From Deltaproteobacteria bacterium (GTDB lineage Bacteria; Myxococcota; Polyangia; Haliangiales; Haliangiaceae), in assembly GCA_018262455.1 (NCBI GenBank), contig JAGSPR010000209.1, forward strand, positions 1 through 11,224: a stretch of 11,224 nucleotides of DNA. The letters run 5' to 3'. How positions within the stretch are numbered: the stretch's first letter is position 1; each line of letters begins with the position of its first letter. The translations under genes were made by a program, and so were the position numbers. Shown here piece after piece: positions 6,359-11,224 of the stretch. Below the pieces are notes generated by a model, which was given only the letters and a program-made list of their open reading frames with translations, was not told the DNA's origin and did not search any database.

Positions 6359-7467
6359 GATGTTTTCCGCTTGTAGAACTTGCCGGAGATCACGGTGGCG
6401 GGAACGTCCTTGCCACGGCAGTCGATGGTCAGCTGGGTGCCGGGGGTGGCCTTGGCGACCGGCACGTAGGCGAGGCCGATCGCGCCGCCAACCATGATCC
6501 CGGGGCCGCCGCTGGTCACGGTGCCGATCACGGGTGGTGTCAGCGCGCGATCGACGACCGCGTAGCCGTGCCGCGCGATCGCGCGGGCCTCGTCCGCGAT
6601 CCGGAACCCGGCGAGCTGCCGCGAGACGCCGCTGGCCTTCTGGTCACGCAGCACGGACGCGCCGATGAAGTCGCGATTGTCGAGCTTGACGGCCCAGCCA
6701 AGGCCAGCCTCGAGCGGCGTGTGATCCTCGTCGAGGTCGTTGCCGTAGAGCGGCAGCCTGGACTCGAGCCGCAGGGTATCGCGCGCGGCGAGCCCGACCG
6801 GCAGGCCGCCGAGCGGCGTCGCCGCGTCGAGCAGCGCGGTCCACAGCCGGGGCGCATCGGCGTTTGCGCACGCGAGCTCGAACCCATCTTCTCCGGTGTA
6901 GCCGGTGCGCGCGGCCACGCAGGCCACGCCCGCGACCTCGGCATCGGCGAACGTGAAGCTCGTCAGCCCGGAGAGCGCGCCGCGGGCGAGCTTGTCGACC
7001 ATGGCGACGGCCTTGGGCCCTTGCACGGCGATCAGCGCAGTCTCGTCGGAGACATCGACCACATCGCACAGGCTGTGCGTCTGCTCGCGGAACCATTCAA
7101 GGTCCTTCGCGGTGTTCGACGCGTTGACGATGACGAAGAACTCATCGTCGGCACGCTTGTAGAAGATGCAGTCGTCGACGACGCCGCCGCTTGGCAGGCA
7201 GAGCAACGTGTAGACCGCCTTGCCGACCGGCGCGCTGGCGACCGCGTTCGTGGTCAGCCGCTCGACCGCCTCGCGGACTCGCGGCCCGCGCAGGTAGACC
7301 TCTCCCATGTGCGAGACGTCGAACAGGCCGACCGCTTCGCGAACAGCCTTGTGTTCCTTGATCGTGCCGGCGGTGTACTGGACGGGCATGTCCCATCCGC
7401 CGAAGTCGATCAGCCGGGCGCCGTGCGCGCGGTGAAGGTCCCAGAGCGGCGTCTTCCTGCGTTCCAC
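6355..7467 (-). CDS. gcvT: Glycine cleavage system T protein (aminomethyltransferase)
   Basis: The enzyme transfers the methylene group from aminomethylated H protein to tetrahydrofolate, releasing ammonia. The 370-residue product starts at GTG 7467 ([12 protein letters not shown]), which matches the usual N-terminus and length. Upstream in-frame residues are unrelated and lie inside the dehydrogenase gene. Visible family motifs are GWDMPVQY (24-31), LFDVSHMGE (48-56), the GGVVDDC stretch with the likely catalytic Asp pair at 98-99, [11 protein letters not shown] (187-197), ARDTLRLE (228-235) and a C-terminal GTVTSGG...IGLAYV. The start lies 16 bp after the dehydrogenase stop, and the stop overlaps gcvH. 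The genes for P protein (gcvP or gcvPA/PB) are not in the window. Confidence 0.96.
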   Translation of the reverse strand: MERRKTPLWDLHRAHGARLIDFGGWDMPVQYTAGTIKEHKAVREAVGLFDVSHMGEVYLRGPRVREAVERLTTNAVASAPVGKAVYTLLCLPSGGVVDDCIFYKRADDEFFVIVNASNTAKDLEWFREQTHSLCDVVDVSDETALIAVQGPKAVAMVDKLARGALSGLTSFTFADAEVAGVACVAARTGYTGEDGFELACANADAPRLWTALLDAATPLGGLPVGLAARDTLRLESRLPLYGNDLDEDHTPLEAGLGWAVKLDNRDFIGASVLRDQKASGVSRQLAGFRIADEARAIARHGYAVVDRALTPPVIGTVTSGGPGIMVGGAIGLAYVPVAKATPGTQLTIDCRGKDVPATVISGKFYKRKTS

Positions 7468-7483
7468 GGCGCGGACAGTATCA

Positions 7484-8344
7484 CTACTTGCCACGCGGTG
7501 GCAGCGCGCTCGGACGCGGCTTGCCGAGCACGCGTCCGGCCATCCACGAGGCGATCGAGCGCGGCACGAGGCGCACGGCCCAGCACGACAGCTTGTTGAG
7601 CCACCCGGTGACGACGGTTCGCTTTCGCTTGCGCATCGCGCGGACAGTGATCTCCGCCACGGCCTCGGCAGAGAGCATCGACGCGTTCGCGAGCCAACCA
7701 TAGTCGCCGGCTCCGGCGGCAGCGTGAAACGCCGTCGTGGTTCCCCCCGGGCAGATGCAGGTCGCCGAGATCTCCGAGTGTCCGCGCACGAGCTCATCGT
7801 GTAACGCCTCGGTGAAGTTGCGGACGAACACCTTCGAAGCCGCGTAGACCGCGAAGTTCGGGACCGACTGGTACGCGGCGATCGACGCGATGTTGACGAG
7901 GTACGCGTCGCCCTGCCGGGATTCGCCCTGCCGGGATTCGCCCTGCCGGGATTCGCCCTGCCGGGATTCGATGAACCGGCGGGACAGCTCGACCAGCGAG
8001 GTGACGTTCAGCTGCAGGAGCTCGGCATCGCGGTGCCAGTCAGCGTCGGCGAACGGGCGGAAGTAGCCGAAACCCGCGTTGTTGATCAGGATGTCGATCG
8101 GCCCGGTCGCGATGACCTCCGTCCACAAGGTGGTCGCGGCCGCGGACCTGCCGAGATCCGCGGTCACCACGTCGACCGTGATGCCCTTGGCGCGGAGCTC
8201 GGTGGCTAGCTGGTCGAGCTCGTCCTGGCGGCGCGCGGTCACCACGAGGTTCACGCCGTGGTCCGCCAGGTTGCGTGCGATCGCGGCACCGATTCCGCTC
8301 GATGCCCCGGTCACGAGCGCACGTTTGCCAGCCAGGTCCACCAT
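7484..8344 (-). CDS. Short-chain dehydrogenase/reductase with an in-frame tandem repeat
   Basis: The 286-residue classical SDR is an NAD(P)-dependent oxidoreductase of unknown substrate. Motifs are TGASSGIG (12-19), Arg38-Arg39 after beta-2 (suggesting NADP preference), NNAG (88-91), Asn113, catalytic Ser154, Tyr167 and Lys171 (YAASK), and PGG (199-201). The C-terminal tail ([16 protein letters not shown]...) is hydrophobic and basic, as in SDRs of the YqjQ/DltE-like group. Residues 126-145 are four copies of ESRQG between the helix before the catalytic strand and NIASIAAY, a loop that is normally short. It precedes gcvT by 16 bp on the same strand, so the two may be cotranscribed. It is divergent from the lipoprotein gene at 8404. 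Confidence 0.93.
   Translation of the reverse strand: MVDLAGKRALVTGASSGIGAAIARNLADHGVNLVVTARRQDELDQLATELRAKGITVDVVTADLGRSAAATTLWTEVIATGPIDILINNAGFGYFRPFADADWHRDAELLQLNVTSLVELSRRFIESRQGESRQGESRQGESRQGDAYLVNIASIAAYQSVPNFAVYAASKVFVRNFTEALHDELVRGHSEISATCICPGGTTTAFHAAAGAGDYGWLANASMLSAEAVAEITVRAMRKRKRTVVTGWLNKLSCWAVRLVPRSIASWMAGRVLGKPRPSALPPRGK
7911..7970. repeat. 15-bp perfect minisatellite inside the dehydrogenase gene
   Basis: There are four identical back-to-back copies of ccctgccgggattcg, plus three matching bases upstream. On the minus strand they encode ESRQG four times. The period is a multiple of three, so gain or loss of copies keeps the frame. The copies are perfect, which suggests recent slippage. 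Confidence 0.95.
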
Positions 8345-8403
8345 GCGCCGGAAGCTAGCTCGTTGCGCTGGCCTGCGTCACCCGGGCGGTGTACCAACAG
8401 CCC
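8345..8403. promoter_or_regulatory. Divergent intergenic region
   Basis: Only 59 bp separate the divergent starts of the dehydrogenase (8344, minus) and the lipoprotein (8404, plus), so both promoters must lie here or overlap the coding regions. No convincing promoter elements or Shine-Dalgarno sequences were recognised. Confidence 0.4.
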
Positions 8404-9021
8404 ATGCGAAGCCTCCTCGTCTCGCTCGCCGCGCTCGTCGCCCTCGTCGTCGGGATCGCCGCGTGTGGCCCATCCGGTCGCGACCTCGGCCTGGCCAAGT
8501 CGGCGCGCTATCAGGGCGACAAGCTGGTGCTGTTCAACGCGGTCAAGACCGCGACCGAGGCGAAGTACAAGCTCGAGCAGTCCGACGAGACGACGCTCAG
8601 CCTGCAGACGATCGGGCGCTGGTACACGCCGGAAGGGCTCGTCGCGACCTCGGGGGACGCCGACATGCGGCACATCCCCGATCAGAGCATCCGGATCAGC
8701 CTGGTCGTGAAGCTGTTACCCGAGGGCGACAAGTGGGTCGTCGACGTCCATCCGATCATGATGCGCTACTACGCCGGTCGGCCGAACCCCGAGCAGCTCG
8801 CGCCCAAGGACCCGAGCGTCCCCGGCTGGGCGACGGGCAAGGTCGATCAGCTGGGCTACGACATCTACAGCTCGATCAAGGACTACGAGGTCAAGACCGT
8901 CGGCGGCGCGGCCCCGGCTCAGCCCGCGGCCGCCGCAGCACCTGCGGATCCCGTGCCCGCGGTGCCGGCACCTGCGGCTCCGGCACCCGCGGACCCCGCG
9001 GCGCCCTCCGCACCGCAGTGA
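8404..9021 (+). CDS. Small lipoprotein with Ala/Pro-rich tail, function unknown
   Basis: The 205-residue product from ATG 8404 begins MRSLLVSLAALVALVVGIAAC. This is a typical lipoprotein signal with Cys21 as the anchor; a GTG at 8389 would only add five residues in front. A folded part of about 130 residues follows (YQGDKLVLFNAVKTATEAKY, then GRWYTPEG and KWVVDVHPIMMRYY). The last 40 or so residues are almost only Ala, Pro and Asp, a likely cell-wall or periplasm-spanning tail. I do not recognise the family. Its stop codon overlaps the GTG of the Nudix-like gene by 4 bp (GTGA), so the two are probably one operon. Confidence 0.85.
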   Translation: MRSLLVSLAALVALVVGIAACGPSGRDLGLAKSARYQGDKLVLFNAVKTATEAKYKLEQSDETTLSLQTIGRWYTPEGLVATSGDADMRHIPDQSIRISLVVKLLPEGDKWVVDVHPIMMRYYAGRPNPEQLAPKDPSVPGWATGKVDQLGYDIYSSIKDYEVKTVGGAAPAQPAAAAAPADPVPAVPAPAAPAPADPAAPSAPQ

Positions 9022-9686
9022 GCGACGAGATCGTCGAGCTGGTGGTCGACTCCGACGAGCGGGTCGGCGGCGGCGGCTTCCTGGAGATCCGGCGGCTCCG
9101 GCTGCGTAACCGGCGTGCCGACGGCAGCCTGTCTGCCCAGTACATCAGTGACTCGATCGCGCGCCCCTACGGCCAGGACGCGGTCGTCGTCGCGGTGTTC
9201 GCGCGCACCAAAGACGGCGTGCAGGTCCTCGTGCGCGACGGCCTGCGCCCACCGTTGCGATTTGGCCGTGACAGCACCCGCGCACCACTCGTCGAGCCGC
9301 CGCCACCTCTGTTCTTGACCGAGCTCGTGGCTGGCATCATCGAGGTCGGCGATCGAGGCGAGCCCGGGCTGCGCGTGCGCGCCGCCGAGGAGGTCCACGA
9401 GGAGGCAGGGTTCATCGTCGCGCCCGATGCCATCGTGCTGCTCGGTGCCGGGATGTACCCAACGCCCGGGGCGATGATCGAGAAGTTCTACTTCACGGCG
9501 GTCGAGGTCGATCCCTCACGCCAGCAGCCCCTCGCAGGCGATGGCTCGCCGATGGAGGAGGGGGCCCGCACGCGCTGGCTCGGGCTCGAGGCCGCGATCG
9601 CGGCGTGCGTGGCGGGCGAGATCGTCGATCTCAAGACCGAGGCGGCGCTGCGTCGGCTGCGCGATCGCCTCGCGGCAGATCCCTGA
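9018..9686 (+). CDS. Nudix-family hydrolase with a divergent Nudix box
   Basis: The 222-residue product begins at GTG 9018, inside the stop of the preceding gene. The beta-strand run QDAVVVAVFARTKDGVQVLVRD (about 53-74) and the segment GIIEVGDRGEPG...AAEEVHEEAGF (106-132) mark a Nudix fold, and KFYFTAVEV (156-164) continues the usual pattern. Such enzymes cleave nucleoside diphosphates linked to another group; architecture and length are closest to ADP-ribose or sugar-nucleotide pyrophosphatases. The box departs from the standard REUXEEXGU: Glu replaces Arg before EVHEEAGF, and the spacing is longer by about one residue. The metal-binding EE pair is kept. The substrate is not predictable. Coding sequence extending upstream of 9018 in this frame is a shadow of the lipoprotein gene. 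Confidence 0.8.
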   Translation: MSDEIVELVVDSDERVGGGGFLEIRRLRLRNRRADGSLSAQYISDSIARPYGQDAVVVAVFARTKDGVQVLVRDGLRPPLRFGRDSTRAPLVEPPPPLFLTELVAGIIEVGDRGEPGLRVRAAEEVHEEAGFIVAPDAIVLLGAGMYPTPGAMIEKFYFTAVEVDPSRQQPLAGDGSPMEEGARTRWLGLEAAIAACVAGEIVDLKTEAALRRLRDRLAADP

Positions 9687-9689
9687 CCT

Positions 9690-9711
9690 GGCACTGAACA
9701 GGCACTGAACA
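9690..9711. repeat. 11-bp tandem direct repeat upstream of the methyltransferase gene
   Basis: There are two perfect adjacent copies of ggcactgaaca (9690-9700 and 9701-9711), ending 31 bp before the methyltransferase start codon. They lie in the 56-bp gap after the Nudix-like gene. One helical turn of spacing is compatible with a repressor or C-protein operator, but no C gene was seen. Confidence 0.7.
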
Positions 9712-9730
9712 GATTGTCAGAGGGCCATGC

Positions 9731-9735
9731 GAGGG
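9731..9735 (+). promoter_or_regulatory. Shine-Dalgarno of the methyltransferase gene
   Basis: GAGGG with a 7-base spacer precedes ATG 9743. It supports this start over the nearby ATG at 9727, which is in another frame. Confidence 0.65.
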
Positions 9736-9742
9736 TCGGTGC

Positions 9743-10480
9743 ATGGACGGTCCGACGTTCCACCTCACGAAAGGCGATGCGGTCGCCTGGCTCCGCGCAC
9801 TGCCATCCGAGTCGATCGATCTCGTCATCACCGATCCGCCGTACGAATCGCTCGAGAAGCACCGCGCGATCGGCACGACCACCCGGCTCAAGCACAGCAA
9901 GGCATCGAGCAACGACTGGTTCTCGATCTTTCCGAACGCTCGGTTTCCCGAGCTGTTCACCGAGGTCTATCGGGTCCTGCGGCGCAACTCGCACTTCTAT
10001 CTCTACTGCGATCCCGAAACGATGTTCGTCGCCAAGCCAATGGCCGAGGCCGCGGGCTTCAAGTTCTGGAAGCCGCTGATCTGGGACAAGCGGTCGATCG
10101 GCATGGGCTATCACTACCGCGCGCGCTACGAGTGCATCCTGTTCTTCGAGAAGGGCAAGCGGAAGCTCAACAACCTCGGCACCGCTGACATCATCGAGTC
10201 CAAGCGGATCAACGGGGGATATCCGGCCGAGAAGCCACCCGCCGTGAGCGAGGTGCTGATCTCGCAGAGCACCGAGCCCGGACAGCTCGTGATCGATCCG
10301 TTCATGGGATCGGGGTCGGTCGGGGTGGCCGCGGTGAGCCTGAAGCGCTCGTTCTGCGGCAACGATCTATGCGTCGAGGCGGTCGACATCGCGAGCTCGC
10401 GGCTCCACGAGCTCGGTGCCCGCGAGGTCACCGGCTCTCCGTCGGCAGCTGACGTGCCGCAGCTCGGGCTGCAGATTTAG
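9743..10480 (+). CDS. Site-specific DNA methyltransferase, beta class (N6-adenine or N4-cytosine)
   Basis: The 245-residue product transfers a methyl group from S-adenosylmethionine to an exocyclic amino group of a base in DNA. The catalytic motif IV DPPY (31-34) lies near the N-terminus. YPAEKP (160-165), standing for motif X, and the AdoMet-binding motif I DPFMGSG (185-191) lie near the C-terminus. This order defines the beta class (PF01555 type). DPPY fits either N6-adenine or N4-cytosine; the sequence does not settle which, nor the recognition site. It lies 16 bp before a PD-(D/E)XK nuclease on the same strand, so a type II modification role is likely. Its wording appears visibly less GC-rich than the flanking lipoprotein genes, consistent with transfer. 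Confidence 0.92.
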   Translation: MDGPTFHLTKGDAVAWLRALPSESIDLVITDPPYESLEKHRAIGTTTRLKHSKASSNDWFSIFPNARFPELFTEVYRVLRRNSHFYLYCDPETMFVAKPMAEAAGFKFWKPLIWDKRSIGMGYHYRARYECILFFEKGKRKLNNLGTADIIESKRINGGYPAEKPPAVSEVLISQSTEPGQLVIDPFMGSGSVGVAAVSLKRSFCGNDLCVEAVDIASSRLHELGAREVTGSPSAADVPQLGLQI

Positions 10481-10496
10481 CGTTGCCCAGGCGCTC

Positions 10497-10982
10497 ATGG
10501 CTGCATCAAGGCAGAAGGCGGGATCGATCTCGGGTCACCAGTTCCGCGACCTGATCGCGGCGTACATCCATCACCAGTACGGCGACCACGGCCTCGTCGT
10601 GTATCGCGAGGTGAACCTCGGCAAGACGATCATCGGCAAGGACCGCCAGATCGACGTGTTCGTGATGCGACCGACCGATCAGAAGGCGATCGCGATCGAG
10701 TGCAAGTACCAGGACGTCCAGGGCACCGCCGATGAAAAGATTCCGTACGCACTCGATGACCTGGCGGCGCTGTGGATCCCCGGCTGCCTGGTGTACGCGG
10801 GGCGCGGGTGGTCGCGGGGAGTCCTCCATCAGCTCGAAGCCTCGCGGCTGGCGGCGTACTGCATGCCCGACCGCCCGGCGCTACTGCGCTCGAAGGTGAC
10901 CCGCGAGCTCGACTACATCCTCGCGGCGACGTTCGGGTTCTGGGAGCAGATCATCCCGCAGACGAAACGCTACCGGCGCTGA
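10497..10982 (+). CDS. PD-(D/E)XK nuclease, probable type II restriction endonuclease
   Basis: The 161-residue product starts at ATG 10497, with AGG five bases before it. The core reads REVNLG (Glu38), RQIDVFV (Asp53) and IAIECKYQ (Glu68, Lys70), the D...ExK signature of PD-(D/E)XK nucleases. GTADEKIPYAL (77-86) follows, as in some type II restriction enzymes, where Q and the GTA.EK stretch follow the catalytic Lys. A tail reading LWIPGCLVYAGRGWS comes after that. The length is short for a restriction enzyme but complete. Adjacency to the methyltransferase (16-bp gap, same strand) suggests that it cuts the unmethylated form of the same site. It could also be a non-restriction PD-(D/E)XK enzyme. 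The upstream in-frame stretch from 10416 is a shadow of the methyltransferase. Confidence 0.82.
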   Translation: MAASRQKAGSISGHQFRDLIAAYIHHQYGDHGLVVYREVNLGKTIIGKDRQIDVFVMRPTDQKAIAIECKYQDVQGTADEKIPYALDDLAALWIPGCLVYAGRGWSRGVLHQLEASRLAAYCMPDRPALLRSKVTRELDYILAATFGFWEQIIPQTKRYRR

Positions 10983-11057
10983 GCCTCGGCATGCCGCCCG
11001 AGCGCGGCGACGAGCGCGGCGACGCGCGCGTCGAACACGGGCTGGGGCGCTCGGTCG
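10983..11057. other. 75-bp convergent intergenic region with a 12-bp tandem repeat
   Basis: The gap between the nuclease and the regulator genes contains two perfect copies of cgagcgcggcga (10999-11010 and 11011-11022). No hairpin with a T-tract and no gene was recognised. Confidence 0.6.
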
Positions 11058-11224
11058 CTAGTCGGTCGGGACGGGGGTGGGGCGGCGCGGCGCCTCGCCG
11101 TCTGCTTTCGCGTACTCGTCGAGCTTGCGGTAGAGGGTCTTGCGGTCGAGGCCGAGGCGCTGGGCGGCGCGCGTCTTGTTGCCGGCCTCATCCTCGAGCA
11201 CGCGCTCGATGAACTCGCGCTCGA
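11058..11224 (-). CDS. C-terminal Fis-type HTH of an NtrC-like sigma-54 regulator (5' end outside window)
   Basis: The minus strand encodes the last 54 or so residues: [20 protein letters not shown], then [17 protein letters not shown], then a Pro/Arg tail ending in TAG. The pattern [16 protein letters not shown] is the Fis-type DNA-binding helix-turn-helix that closes sigma-54-dependent enhancer-binding proteins of the NtrC family. Such proteins activate sigma-54 promoters, usually under a sensor kinase. The AAA+ and receiver domains, if present, lie beyond the window, so the signal and targets cannot be judged. The gene converges on the nuclease gene. Confidence 0.88.
   Translation of the reverse strand, partial: EREFIERVLEDEAGNKTRAAQRLGLDRKTLYRKLDEYAKADGEAPRRPTPVPTD

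Noticed and set aside
7468..7797. Longer N-terminus for the T protein
   Set aside because: The extra 110 residues are unrelated to the family and overlap the dehydrogenase gene in another frame; GTG 7467 gives the family length.
7911..7970. CRISPR-like array
   Set aside because: The 15-bp units are directly adjacent with no spacers and are in frame within a coding gene.
8079..9017. Longer N-terminus for the Nudix-like protein
   Set aside because: Low-complexity Arg/Gly residues antisense to the dehydrogenase and out of frame with the lipoprotein gene; GTG 9018 at the overlap is the natural start.
10986..10995. Terminator at the cggcatgccg palindrome after the nuclease gene
   Set aside because: It has no loop and no T-tract, so it cannot form a normal terminator hairpin.
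10970..11191. Small minus-strand gene ending in [17 protein letters not shown]
   Set aside because: The end looks protein-like, but the rest is Ser/Arg/Ala shadow of the regulator gene, and it overlaps the nuclease end; no ribosome binding site.
10772..11212. Plus-strand open frame over the nuclease end and regulator
   Set aside because: Arg/Gly-rich shadow without domains; crosses two genes supported in other frames.

Overview
The window is a high-GC bacterial chromosome segment that looks like Myxococcota, most likely the Nannocystineae/Haliangiales side. The clues are a sigma-70 factor resembling the Myxococcales-restricted gmx1 group, an N-terminally zf-HC2-tagged Ser/Thr kinase of myxobacterial type, and several Cys-rich lipoproteins with Asp/Ala/Pro linkers. 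This placement is inferred from gene content; there is no rRNA or tRNA here to confirm it.

Layout. (a) 3-1400 (+) is the 3' part of a large secreted protein that resembles multihaem cytochrome/TPR proteins. (b) 1475-4989 (-) is a three-gene signalling locus. Its order of transcription is a secreted lipoprotein made of five Cys-rich repeats, an ECF-like sigma factor overlapping its end, and a membrane Ser/Thr kinase. The kinase has an anti-sigma-like zinc finger at its N-terminus and an exported tail built of the same Cys-rich repeats as the lipoprotein. (c) 5116-8344 (-) runs from a short-chain dehydrogenase through gcvT and gcvH (glycine cleavage T and H proteins, overlapping by 4 bp) to another Cys-rich lipoprotein. 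(d) 8404-9686 (+) is a divergent pair, a small lipoprotein overlapping a Nudix-like hydrolase by 4 bp. (e) 9743-10982 (+) is a beta-class DNA methyltransferase followed 16 bp later by a PD-(D/E)XK nuclease, a probable type II restriction-modification pair. (f) 11058-11224 (-) is the C-terminal Fis-type HTH of an NtrC-like regulator cut off by the window end.

The most notable item is region (b). The repeat unit and its linker are shared between a free lipoprotein and the outer part of the kinase. The kinase also carries a zf-HC2 finger and is encoded directly after a sigma factor. This suggests an envelope-sensing pathway running from lipoprotein or ligand to kinase to sigma factor, which I have not seen described in this exact form. 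Other points of interest are the restriction-modification pair with a tandem repeat upstream, and a perfect 15-bp minisatellite inside the dehydrogenase. No CRISPR array, transposon, tRNA or rRNA was seen. No stretch longer than about 130 bases lacks a gene.
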